Shown: positions 1 through 8,449 of the stretch, piece by piece | How positions within the stretch are numbered: the stretch's first letter is position 1 | Layout: each line of letters starts with the position of its first letter | NCBI RefSeq assembly: GCF_018829635.1 | Contig: NZ_JAHKKG010000005.1 | Coordinates: 496,001-560,000 of the forward strand | Direction of reading: 5' to 3' | DNA from: Paractinoplanes bogorensis | Lineage (GTDB): Bacteria; Actinomycetota; Actinomycetes; Mycobacteriales; Micromonosporaceae | DNA: 64,000 nt | Notes under the pieces: model-generated | The model's database searches: none | What the model was told of the DNA's origin: nothing | What the model saw: the letters and a program-made list of their open reading frames with translations, nothing else | Made by a program: the position numbers and the translations under genes

Positions 1-656
1 GAGTTGACCAGGCCACCCGAGTAGTTCGAGAACGCCTCGGTCAGGCTCCAGACGACGTCGCAGGTGAAGTTGAGGGCGCATCCGGCGGCGAGCAGCCACA
101 GGCTCAGCGCACGCTCGCCGGGCCGGCTGAGCAGCCGGGTCACGACGGCGCACATCAGCACGTCGAAGGTGGGGTAGCCGACCGTGACGAGCCGTTCCAG
201 CAGCGCGGTGCTGTGGTCGCCGAGCGTCGGCTCGATGACGAACACCCAGTAGACCAGCCCGACGCCGGTGGCGATGATGGCCGCGTCGATCAGACCGGCC
301 AGTTCCCGCGTCCCGGAACCGCGCGAGATCATCAGCAGCCCGGCGAACAGCATCGGGTAGGCCGCGAAGTAGACGGCGTCGTCCCAGTACGGGTAGGGGT
401 GCTGCCCGAGGACGAGCCCGGTCACCTCGTAGACGATGTCGCCGCTGACGTAGGCCACGGTGCCGGCCACGAAGACCCACCAGCCGCGCGCGGCGACCGG
501 CCGGTGGCGGCGGATGCCCACCGCGATCATCACGCAGGTGGCGACCCCGAGCCCGTTGTAGACCACGGTCGACGCCACGTGCCCGTCCGGGAGCAGCAGG
601 TAGCCGGCGCACACGAGCACGCCCGCCACCATCCAGCTCCACCACGTACGCATCAT
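1..656 (-). CDS. Multi-pass membrane sensor domain protein, N-terminal part (cut by window edge)
   Basis: The gene reads leftwards from ATG at 656 and is still open at base 1, giving about 218 residues. They form a series of hydrophobic segments with short loops and no catalytic motif. The segment clearly resembles the first ~220 residues of the GGDEF-EAL protein at 34274-36508: both carry a PYP..DA.Y...YP turn, an LIDAAI.ATG.GLV.W.FV block and a YP..DVL block in the same order. By analogy the missing C-terminus may hold a signalling output domain such as GGDEF, EAL or histidine kinase, but that is inference. A second ATG follows directly (653). No clear Shine-Dalgarno sequence is visible. 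Confidence 0.75.
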   Translation of the reverse strand, partial: MMRTWWSWMVAGVLVCAGYLLLPDGHVASTVVYNGLGVATCVMIAVGIRRHRPVAARGWWVFVAGTVAYVSGDIVYEVTGLVLGQHPYPYWDDAVYFAAYPMLFAGLLMISRGSGTRELAGLIDAAIIATGVGLVYWVFVIEPTLGDHSTALLERLVTVGYPTFDVLMCAVVTRLLSRPGERALSLWLLAAGCALNFTCDVVWSLTEAFSNYSGGLVN

Positions 657-702
657 TCGTCGGATCGGCCGGGCGGGCTGAGTGCTGAATCTTCGCGAGT
701 TG

Positions 703-2289
703 CTACGCGGGTGCGGCCCGATCGACTATGGCCGCCGTGTCGGCCGCGGAACCCAGCGTGCCGAACGTGTGCCCCCAGTCGCCGCCGAGCCGGCTGGCGC
801 AGAAGGCGTCGGCCACCGCGGCCGGGGTGTGCCGGACCAGGAGGGAGGCCTGCAGCGTCAGGGCCATCAGTTCGACCAGCCGGCGCGCGTCCGGCTCGTC
901 CGGCTTGGCGTCCCTCAGGCGGCGGATGGCCGCGTCGAGATGCCGGTCGGCGCCCGGGGCCAGCTCCGCGAAGAACGCCTCGACGCTCTCCGGGGAGCGC
1001 TGCATCGTGCGCAGCACGTCGAGGGCCTGCACGTTGCCCGAGCCCTCCCAGATCGAGTTGAGCGGCGCGTCCCGATAGAGCCGGGGCAGCCCGGACTCCT
1101 CGACATAGCCGTTGCCACCCAGGCACTCCAGGGCCTCACCGACCACGGCCGGCTGCCGCTTGCACACCCAGAACTTGCCCACCGCGATGGCCAGCCGCTT
1201 GAACGCCTGCTCGTCCCGGTCGGCCGCGCCGGCCAGCCGGATGGCCAGCGCGGTCGCGGCCTCGCTCTCCAGGGCCAGGTCGGCCAGCACGTTGCGCATG
1301 GCCGGTTTGCCGATCAGCGGCCCGCCGAACGCGTGGCGGTGCCGGGTGTGGTGGACCGCCTGGGTGAGCGCGGCCCGCATGCCCGAAGCTGAGCCGGTGA
1401 CGCAGTCGAGCCGGGTCATGGCGACCATCTCGATGATCGTCCGGACGCCCTGGCCCTCGCCGCCGACCAGCCAGGCCACGGTGTCGTCGAACTCGGGCTC
1501 GCTGCTGGCGTTGCTGCGGTTGCCCAGCTTGTCCTTGAGGCGCTGGATGCGGAACGGGTTGCGGGTGCCGTCGGGCAGCACCCGGGGCACCAGGAAGCAG
1601 GACAGCCCAGCCGGGGCCTGGGCCAGCACCAGGAACAGGTCGCACATGGGCGCGCTGGTGAACCACTTGTGCCCGCGCAGCCGCCACATGCCGCCGCCGG
1701 CCGGGGTCGCCGTGGTGGTGTTGGCCCGGACGTCGGAGCCGCCCTGCTTCTCGGTCATGCCCATGCCGGCCAGCAGGCCCGCCTTGGCCGACGGGGCGCG
1801 CAGGCCCGGGTCGTACGTGCGGGAGGTCAGCCGGGGCTCGTAGATGCCGGACAGGTCGGCCGCGTGGCGCAGGGCCGGGATCACCGCGTAGGTCATCGAG
1901 ATCGGGCAGGAGTGCCCGGCCTCGGCCTGGGACCAGACGTAGAGCCCGGCGGCCCGGGCCACGTGCGCGCCCGGCCGGTCGTCGGCCCACGCCGCCCCGG
2001 CCAGGCCCGCGCCGACCGCGACCTCCATCAGGGCGTGCCACGACGGGTGGAAGTCGACCTCGTCGATCCGGTTCCCGTAGCGGTCGTGGGTCCGCAGCCG
2101 CGGCTCGTGGCGGTTGGCCTCGTCGGCCCAGCGCTGCGTCTCGGCCGTGCCGGCCAGCTTGCCCAGGCGGTGCAGGTCGTCCGCCGCCCACGCGGCGCCC
2201 TCCCGGGCCACGGCCGCGAGCAGGGCGGTGTCGGCCGCCACGTCGTAGTCGACCAGCGGGGGAGCCTGGTTGAACACCTCGTGCGTCAC
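703..2289 (-). CDS. aidB: AidB-like acyl-CoA dehydrogenase (adaptive response / isovaleryl-CoA dehydrogenase type)
   Basis: This 528-residue flavoprotein of the acyl-CoA dehydrogenase family aligns along its length with E. coli AidB (541 residues). Shared features are the N-terminal HEVFNQ.PPL, the GMGMTEKQGGSDVRANTT block at the FAD/substrate site, RLKDKLGNRSNASSE and the C-terminal LGGNGYVEESGLPRLYR..P.NSIWEGSGN. In E. coli AidB is part of the Ada response to alkylating agents, binds DNA and has weak isovaleryl-CoA dehydrogenase activity; the role here is inferred. The GTG at 2289 is preferred because homology begins there and a TAGGCT -10 hexamer lies 7 bases upstream, so the mRNA may be leaderless. 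The frame stays open far upstream, but that part is antisense to the GTPase gene and is not AidB-like. Confidence 0.93.
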   Translation of the reverse strand: MTHEVFNQAPPLVDYDVAADTALLAAVAREGAAWAADDLHRLGKLAGTAETQRWADEANRHEPRLRTHDRYGNRIDEVDFHPSWHALMEVAVGAGLAGAAWADDRPGAHVARAAGLYVWSQAEAGHSCPISMTYAVIPALRHAADLSGIYEPRLTSRTYDPGLRAPSAKAGLLAGMGMTEKQGGSDVRANTTTATPAGGGMWRLRGHKWFTSAPMCDLFLVLAQAPAGLSCFLVPRVLPDGTRNPFRIQRLKDKLGNRSNASSEPEFDDTVAWLVGGEGQGVRTIIEMVAMTRLDCVTGSASGMRAALTQAVHHTRHRHAFGGPLIGKPAMRNVLADLALESEAATALAIRLAGAADRDEQAFKRLAIAVGKFWVCKRQPAVVGEALECLGGNGYVEESGLPRLYRDAPLNSIWEGSGNVQALDVLRTMQRSPESVEAFFAELAPGADRHLDAAIRRLRDAKPDEPDARRLVELMALTLQASLLVRHTPAAVADAFCASRLGGDWGHTFGTLGSAADTAAIVDRAAPA

Positions 2290-2296
2290 GCCCTGG

Positions 2297-2302
2297 AGCC
2301 TA
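2297..2302 (-). promoter_or_regulatory. Putative leaderless -10 element of aidB
   Basis: TAGGCT on the minus strand ends 7 bases before the GTG of aidB. This places transcription start at or next to the start codon. No convincing -35 hexamer is visible. Confidence 0.5.
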
Positions 2303-2385
2303 CCGCCGGGTAACTTGGCCGGGCCAGCCTCGCCTTGCCCTGTGCAGGGACGATAAGGTCGAGCGTTGCCCACGGAGGGGGAAGG

Positions 2386-4116
2386 TTGACCACGACGGCC
2401 GACGTGCTGGCCCGGCTGGCCGAGGCCCGGCGGATCGCCGGCGCCGAGGGCCGCGACGACCTCGTGCGGCGCCTCGACGAGGTGTCCGGTCAGCTCACCG
2501 AGGGCGCCGACACCGCCGTGGCCGTGGTCGGCGAGTTCAAGCAGGGCAAGAGCACCCTGGTCAACGCCCTGCTCCGGACCGATCTGTGCCCGGTCGACGC
2601 CGACATTGTCACCGCGCTGCCCACCATCCTGCGCTTCGGCCGCCCGCCGTCGGCCGTGCTGCGGACGGGTGACGGCCCGGTGCCGATCGAGTTCGGCGAG
2701 ATCCGGCGCTACATCAGCGGCGACGGTGACGAGGAGGTGCGGGCGGTCGAGGTCCGGATCGACCGGCGGCTGCTCGGCGCGGGCCTGGCGATCGTCGACA
2801 CACCCGGCGTCGGCGGTCTCGATTCGGCTCACGGCAACCTCACGCTGGCCGCGATCGGCATGGCGGGCGCCGCGCTGTTCGTCACGGACGCCGCTCAGGA
2901 ACTCACCGCACCCGAGGTCGACTTCCTTCGCCGTACGGTGGAACGCTGTCCCCGCACGTTCATCGTGCTCACCAAGATCGACCTTTACGCCGAGTGGCGC
3001 CGGATCGCCGAGCTGAACCAGGGTCACCTGCACCGGGCCGGGCTCGAGCTGCCGATCGTGCCGGTCTCGTCCTTCCTGCGCACCCGCGCCCAGGCCCGCG
3101 ACGACATCGCCCTCAACACCGAGTCCGGCTTCCCGCGGCTGGTCGAGCTGCTGCGGACCGAGGTGGCCGGGCGGGCCGCGGCCGACCGGGTCGCCGCGGC
3201 CCGGGCCGAGCTCGCCTTCGTCGCCGCCCAGCTGCGCGAACGCCTGGACGCCGAATCGGCCGCGGCCCACGACCCCGGTGTCCGCGACAAGTACGCCGAG
3301 CGCTCCCGCCGCAGCAACGACCTGCAGAACGGCGCGTGGCAGCTGGTGCTGCAGGACGGCATCCAGGACCTCGCCGCCGACGTCGACCACGACCTGCGCG
3401 AACGGCTCCGCCTGACGATCCGGCACGGCGAGGAACTGCTCGAGCAGACCGACCCGCGCGACACCTGGCAGGAGTTCCAGGCCTGGGCCGCGCGCGAGGC
3501 GACCCGCGCCGCGACCGACAACCTGATGCTGCTGATCACCCGGGCCGAACAGCTCGGGGCCGAGGTGGCCGCCCGGTTCGGCATGGAGGCCCGCGACATC
3601 AGCGCCACCCTGCCCGCCCTGCGCACCAACGCCGACAAGGCCCGGCAGATCGAGCTCAGCTTCGACAAGTCCGGCATGCGGCAGTTCCTCGGCGCGTTCA
3701 CCGCGGCCCGGGTCGCGTACGGCGGGTTCTACCTGCTCGGTGCGGTCGGCGCGTTCTTCAGCGTGGCCTGGGCCGCCCCGCTCGGGCTGATCGCCGGCGT
3801 CACGCTCGGCCGCCGGCTGATCAAGACCGAGAAGGAACGGCAGGTCAAGCAGCGCCGCCTGCAGGCCGCCCAGGAGCTGCGCCGCTACATCGACGAGGTC
3901 GGCTTCCACGTGGGCCGGGACAGCCGCGAGGCGGTCCGCCGCACCCAGCGCCTGCTGCGGGACGAGTTCGCCGCCCGGGCCCGCGAGCTCAGCCGCTCGG
4001 CCCAGCAGGCCGAGGCCGCCGTCCGCGAGGTGGCCGCCCTCGGCGCCGAGCAGCGCCGGCACCGCGCCGCCGCCCTCGACGCGCAGCGCCGCCGGCTCGA
4101 TCGGCTGGCCGCATGA
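2386..4116 (+). CDS. Dynamin-family GTPase (IniA/DynA-like)
   Basis: The gene encodes 576 residues from TTG at 2386, which has GGAGGGGGAAGG just upstream. GTPase motifs appear in order: P-loop GEFKQGKST (~residues 45-53), DTPGVGG (G3) and LTKIDLY (G4). A helical region follows, with a hydrophobic stretch around residues 440-480 (FTAARVAYGGFYLLGAVGA and onward) that looks like a membrane-inserting paddle. The C-terminus is a long charged helix rich in A/R/E. Bacterial dynamin-like proteins remodel or repair membranes, and actinobacterial pairs act together (mycobacterial IniA/IniC, Streptomyces DynA/DynB). The gene overlaps the next GTPase by ATGA (4113-4116), so the two are translationally coupled. 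Confidence 0.88.
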   Translation: MTTTADVLARLAEARRIAGAEGRDDLVRRLDEVSGQLTEGADTAVAVVGEFKQGKSTLVNALLRTDLCPVDADIVTALPTILRFGRPPSAVLRTGDGPVPIEFGEIRRYISGDGDEEVRAVEVRIDRRLLGAGLAIVDTPGVGGLDSAHGNLTLAAIGMAGAALFVTDAAQELTAPEVDFLRRTVERCPRTFIVLTKIDLYAEWRRIAELNQGHLHRAGLELPIVPVSSFLRTRAQARDDIALNTESGFPRLVELLRTEVAGRAAADRVAAARAELAFVAAQLRERLDAESAAAHDPGVRDKYAERSRRSNDLQNGAWQLVLQDGIQDLAADVDHDLRERLRLTIRHGEELLEQTDPRDTWQEFQAWAAREATRAATDNLMLLITRAEQLGAEVAARFGMEARDISATLPALRTNADKARQIELSFDKSGMRQFLGAFTAARVAYGGFYLLGAVGAFFSVAWAAPLGLIAGVTLGRRLIKTEKERQVKQRRLQAAQELRRYIDEVGFHVGRDSREAVRRTQRLLRDEFAARARELSRSAQQAEAAVREVAALGAEQRRHRAAALDAQRRRLDRLAA

Positions 4117-5510
4117 CACTGCTCAGCCAGACCCGTGACCTGCTCGACCAGGCCGTCGCGGCCACCGGCGACCGGCGGCTGGCCGACGCCCGCACCCGCC
4201 TCGACCTGCCCCTGCGGGTGGCCATCGCGGGCAAGCTCAAAGCGGGCAAGTCCACCCTGCTAAACGCCCTGATCGGCGAGGAACTGGCGCCGACCGACGC
4301 GGGCGAGTGCACCCGCATCGTCACCTGGTACGCCGACGGCCCCTCGTACGCCGTGCTGTCCTACCTGACCAACGGCGTCGCCGAGGCACGGCCGTTCACC
4401 CGGCGCGACGGCGCGGTCCGGATCGACCTGGGCCGCCCGGCCGAGCAGGTCGACCGTCTCGAGGTACGCGTCCCCAGCGCCCGCCTGCGCCGCCACACCC
4501 TGATCGACACCCCCGGCATCGAGTCGCTGTCGACCGACGTCTCCGCCCGCACCTACGACTTCCTCGACGGCGGCGGCCGGGCCGACGCCGTCATCTACCT
4601 GCTGCGCCACCTGCACGCCGGGGATGTGCGCTTCCTCGAGGCGTTCCACGGCGGGGGAGAGGGCGGCACCCCGGTCAACGCGATCGGCGTGCTCTCCCGG
4701 GCCGACGAGATCGGCGGCTGCCGGCTCGACGCGATGACCGCGGCCGCCCGGGTCGCCGACCGGTACAGCGCCGACGAGCGGATGCGCCGCCTGTGCCCGG
4801 TCGTGGTGCCGGTCGCCGGGCTGCTCGGCGCGGCCGGGGCGACCCTGCGCGAGGGTGAGTACCGCACGCTGGCCCAGGTCGCGGCGCTGCCGATGGACGA
4901 CATCGTCGAGGTGCTGCTGACCGCCGACCGGTTCGCGGCCGGCGGCGAGGAGCGGCGCCGGCTGCTCGGCCGGGTCGGCCTGTTCGGCGTCCGGCTGGGC
5001 ACCCGGCTGATCCGCGAGGGCACGGTCACCGACGCCGCCGGACTGGCCGCGGCCCTGACCGAGCAGAGCGGCATCGCCCGGCTCCGCGAGGTGTTCGCCA
5101 CCCACCTGGAGGGCCGGGCCGAGGTGCTCAAGGCCCGCAGCGCCCTGGCCACGCTCGACGAGTGCCTGCCGCCCGGCTCACCCCTGGCCGCGGGCGCCGA
5201 GCGGATCCGGGCCGGCGCCCACGAGTTCGTCGAGCTGCGCCTGCTGCACGAGCTGCGCGCGGGCCGTCTGCCGGTCACCGACGACCGCCGCGCCGAAATG
5301 GACCGCCTGCTCGGCGGCTCCGGCGGCTCGGCTCAGGCCCGGCTCGGTCTGGCCGACCCGGCCGAGGTGGTCGCGGCCGCCCTCGACACGATGGCCCGCT
5401 GGCAGCGCCTGGCCGAGCACCCGCTCTCCAACCGCGACGTCAAGGCCGCGGCCCGCGCCGTGATCCGCACCTGCGAGGGCATCGTCGCCACTCAGAACCA
5501 GCAGGCGTGA
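4113..5510 (+). CDS. Second dynamin-like GTPase, partner of the preceding gene (IniC-like)
   Basis: The 465-residue protein starts at the ATG that overlaps the stop of the first GTPase. It has a P-loop GKLKAGKSTLLNAL (~residues 35-48), a T for switch I in ECTRIVT, and DTPGIES (G3). The usual T/NKxD is replaced by SRADE (~residue 195). The remainder is helical with no obvious membrane segment, so it may be the soluble partner in a heterodimer with the membrane-binding first GTPase. That split is inferred from the pair and from the IniA/IniC precedent. Its last 19 bases overlap the end of the convergent Hsp70 gene. Confidence 0.85.
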   Translation: MTLLSQTRDLLDQAVAATGDRRLADARTRLDLPLRVAIAGKLKAGKSTLLNALIGEELAPTDAGECTRIVTWYADGPSYAVLSYLTNGVAEARPFTRRDGAVRIDLGRPAEQVDRLEVRVPSARLRRHTLIDTPGIESLSTDVSARTYDFLDGGGRADAVIYLLRHLHAGDVRFLEAFHGGGEGGTPVNAIGVLSRADEIGGCRLDAMTAAARVADRYSADERMRRLCPVVVPVAGLLGAAGATLREGEYRTLAQVAALPMDDIVEVLLTADRFAAGGEERRRLLGRVGLFGVRLGTRLIREGTVTDAAGLAAALTEQSGIARLREVFATHLEGRAEVLKARSALATLDECLPPGSPLAAGAERIRAGAHEFVELRLLHELRAGRLPVTDDRRAEMDRLLGGSGGSAQARLGLADPAEVVAAALDTMARWQRLAEHPLSNRDVKAAARAVIRTCEGIVATQNQQA

Positions 5511-8296
5511 CCCTCCCGATCCCCGTCGGCGGTCATCACGGTCTGGCTCGAGCCGTCCATCTTCATGATCACAATCTTGGGTTCCTCGTACGACCCCCGG
5601 GTGAACGCGATCCACTTGCCGTCCGGCGACCACGACGGATCCATCTCGCGCTCCGGGTTGGTGGTCAGCCGTCTCGCGCCGCCGTTGAGCTTGTCGACGA
5701 TCCAGATGTCGGAGTTGCCGTCCTCGGCCTCCCGCGTGTAGACCACCCACTTGTGATCGGGTGACACCGCCGGGTCGACCGCCGGGCCCTCGTCGGGCTC
5801 GGTGATGCGACGGCCCGGTTCCTTCGGCTTGACCGCGTTCAGCGCGTAGATCAGCCGGGACCCGGCCCGGTCGACCCAGTAGACGATCGACAGGCTGTCC
5901 GGGGTGAAGAACGGGTCGTCCTTCTCCACGTTCGAGGTGGTCATCTGGGTCGCCTCGCCACCGGCCACCGGCATCACGAAGATCTGGTTGAAGCCGCCGA
6001 CCTTCTTCACATAGGTGATCCGGGTGTCGTCGCCCGACCAGGTGACCCGGCCGTCGGTGACCCCGCTGACCAGCTTGCGGCGGTCGCTGCCGTCCTTCTT
6101 CATCACGTAGATGTCGCTGGTCGAGCCCGGGTTGTTGTGGGTCAACGCGATCATCAGGCGGTTGTGCGACCAGCGCGGCAGCGTGTCACCGGGCACCGTG
6201 CCGGCCAGCTCGGTGCGTTCCGTGCCGATGCCCGGCTGGAACGAGTACACCTTCGACGTCCGGCTCGCGGCGTCCGCGCCGCCGGTGTCGACGCGCACCA
6301 GGATGTTCGCGTCGGTCGGATAGGGCGGCGCCGGCGTCGGGGAGGTGCTGACCGACGGGCTGACCGGCGGCGCGGCGGTCTCGTCGCCACCGGAGTCCTT
6401 GTCCCGGTTGTTGAGCATCACGACAACGGTGACCGCGCCCGCGACCAGCAGCACGGCCAGCCCGGCCGACAGCGCGACCAGGCGGCCACTGCGTTTCTTC
6501 CCGGACGCCTTCTTGCCGTCCCAGACCGGCGGCGGCGCTCCCGGCGGCGCCTTCATGGGCGCGGCCGACCGGTGCATCTCGCGGCCGGGCGCGCCGTTGC
6601 CACGACCGGCCGGGGGCGGCGGCACGAAACCCGCGCTCCCGGCCGCGTGCGGCACGTCAGCTCGCGGCTGATTCGCTGGGGCGTGTGCGTCGGCCCACGC
6701 CTGGTTCGCCGGCCCGGCGCCGGGCGCGTCGACCCACCCCTGCTGCGGCGGCGCCGAGCTGGGTGCCTCGGCCCTGGCCTGGTTCACGGGCGGGGCGCTC
6801 CACGGCTGGTTCGGCGGGGCGGAGCTGGGTGCCGCGCCCCACGCCGGGTCGGCCGGCGCCGCGCCCTGCATGTCGACGCGCGTCTCGTTGACCGGCGGCG
6901 TGCTCTGCATGTCGACCCGGGTCGGGTTGACCGGTGCGGCCGGCGTCGAGCCCGGAATGCTGGCCGCGCCCCGCCGGTATGAGACCGGCCCGCCGGTCCG
7001 CTGCGGCGGAACCGCCTCGGTCGGCATCGCGCCGAGCGGCGTCGCCTGCGGAGACGCCGTGCCCATGGGTGTCGTCCCGGCCGTCATCATTCCGGTGGTC
7101 GCCAGCTCGGCCGGGTTCTGCGCCGCCGGGCTCTGCGGTGCCGCCTCGGACGTGGTGGCCCACGGGTCGGAGGCCGGGGGCAACCCGGCCGGCACCGTGC
7201 CCACGCCGGTCGCCCAGCCCGCCCCCATCGCCACGCTGTGCTCCGGGTGCGGGTCGGCCACCACCGGCCGCTTGAACTCCTCACCCAGCATCTGGGCCAC
7301 CAGCGGGATCCGCGACGACCCGCCCGCCAGCAGCACCGCGCTCAGCTGACCGGCGTCGACCCCGGCCCCGCGCAGCGCCCGCCGGGTGGCCGCCACCGTG
7401 TCTTCCAGGGCGGGCAGGATCATCGACTCGAGCTCGGACCGATTCAGCCGTACGCGCGTGTGCAGCCCCGGCAGCGCCACCGGGATCGACGTCTCGGTGT
7501 CGAAGGACAGCGCCTCCTTGGCCTCGACGCAGTCGCGCCGCAGCCGGGTGAGCGCCTCGATCACCGCCGGGTCGTCCGGGTCGAGGTCGGTCGCGGCGTC
7601 GCCCAGTGCCCCCACCACGTGCGCGAACACGGCCTCGTCGAAGTCGGCCCCGCCCAGCTGCTCGACGCCCTCGGGCTCACCGAGCAGCAGGAACCCGTCG
7701 CCGTCACGGCGCAGCACGGCTACGTCGAACGTGCCGCCACCCAGGTCGTACACGCAAACGGTCTCTCCCGGCGTGATCCGGCGGGCCGTCGCGTGTTCCA
7801 GGGCCGCCGCCTCGGGCTCGGTCAGATAGTTGACCGAGCCGGCGTCGGCCAGCCGCACCGCCTGCGAGAACTGCTCCCGCTTGTAGGGGCCCCAGTTGGC
7901 CGGATGGGTCAGCGTGACGGCCGCGGGCGGGCCCTCGCGCAGCCGCGTGACCTCGTCGAGCACGTGCCGCAGCAGCTTCGCGGTCAGCGCGTGGGCCGAG
8001 AACGGCGCACCCCCGACCAGGATCGGCACCGGGTCGCCCATGCGCCGCTTGAACTCGCGGGCCAGGCGCGACGGCTCGGCCAGCCCGCGCCGCTCGGCCG
8101 CCTCACCCACCACGGTGCTGCCGTCGGCCGCCACGAACACCAGCGACGGGATCTCGGCCCGGCGCGCGCCGATGCGCACGACCTCGACCCGCCCGTCGTC
8201 GTCACGGGTGGCCGCCGCCGTCTGAGTGGTGCCCAGGTCGATGCCGAGGCCGTAGGTCCGCTCCACGCCGTAGATGTTCGCATCCGCGTGCGACAT
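5492..8296 (-). CDS. Membrane-anchored Hsp70-family ATPase with C-terminal TolB/PD40-type beta-propeller
   Basis: The 934-residue chimera has a DnaK-like nucleotide-binding domain at residues ~14-340: GLGIDLGTTQTAA phosphate-1, YDLGGGTFDVAV phosphate-2 at ~183-194, LLAGGSSRIPLV at ~321-332. There is no Hsp70 peptide-binding domain. A Pro/Ala/Gln-rich linker follows (~365-595) with short repeats such as N.TRVDMQ. One membrane helix lies at ~603-630, then a tail of WSPDG/FTPDS/SPDHK blades typical of TolB-like WD40 repeats. The predicted topology is ATPase inside and propeller outside. The start at 8296 is uncertain (no clear ribosome site); an upstream ATG at 8377 and a GTG at 8266 are in frame. 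It is convergent with and overlaps the dynamin pair. Confidence 0.85.
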   Translation of the reverse strand: MSHADANIYGVERTYGLGIDLGTTQTAAATRDDDGRVEVVRIGARRAEIPSLVFVAADGSTVVGEAAERRGLAEPSRLAREFKRRMGDPVPILVGGAPFSAHALTAKLLRHVLDEVTRLREGPPAAVTLTHPANWGPYKREQFSQAVRLADAGSVNYLTEPEAAALEHATARRITPGETVCVYDLGGGTFDVAVLRRDGDGFLLLGEPEGVEQLGGADFDEAVFAHVVGALGDAATDLDPDDPAVIEALTRLRRDCVEAKEALSFDTETSIPVALPGLHTRVRLNRSELESMILPALEDTVAATRRALRGAGVDAGQLSAVLLAGGSSRIPLVAQMLGEEFKRPVVADPHPEHSVAMGAGWATGVGTVPAGLPPASDPWATTSEAAPQSPAAQNPAELATTGMMTAGTTPMGTASPQATPLGAMPTEAVPPQRTGGPVSYRRGAASIPGSTPAAPVNPTRVDMQSTPPVNETRVDMQGAAPADPAWGAAPSSAPPNQPWSAPPVNQARAEAPSSAPPQQGWVDAPGAGPANQAWADAHAPANQPRADVPHAAGSAGFVPPPPAGRGNGAPGREMHRSAAPMKAPPGAPPPVWDGKKASGKKRSGRLVALSAGLAVLLVAGAVTVVVMLNNRDKDSGGDETAAPPVSPSVSTSPTPAPPYPTDANILVRVDTGGADAASRTSKVYSFQPGIGTERTELAGTVPGDTLPRWSHNRLMIALTHNNPGSTSDIYVMKKDGSDRRKLVSGVTDGRVTWSGDDTRITYVKKVGGFNQIFVMPVAGGEATQMTTSNVEKDDPFFTPDSLSIVYWVDRAGSRLIYALNAVKPKEPGRRITEPDEGPAVDPAVSPDHKWVVYTREAEDGNSDIWIVDKLNGGARRLTTNPEREMDPSWSPDGKWIAFTRGSYEEPKIVIMKMDGSSQTVMTADGDREGHACWF

Positions 8297-8437
8297 TCCG
8301 ACGCTGCCCGAACGGGTATCTGAGGCGTCGTTCGAGCCGGATGTGCGACAGTGTGGATCGAGAGGCAGCCTCATCAAGATCCACTTCTCGACCTGCGGAG
8401 TTCATCTTGCCGAAACCACTGGCCACGCGCCGTTGGG

Positions 8438-8443
8438 TAGCGT
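8438..8443 (+). promoter_or_regulatory. Putative leaderless -10 element of the GH92 gene
   Basis: TAGCGT lies 6 bases upstream of the ATT at 8450. The same hexamer precedes the LysR gene (47623) and the aminotransferase gene (27863-27868, minus strand) at 6-7 bases from their start codons. This supports initiation at the ATT. Confidence 0.5.
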
Positions 8444-8449
8444 CACGCC

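Noticed and set aside
2290..4119. Open frame that extends aidB upstream by 600 codons on the minus strand
   Set aside because: It is antisense to the dynamin gene, has Gly/Pro/Ala/Arg-rich composition without family likeness, and AidB homology starts at 2289.
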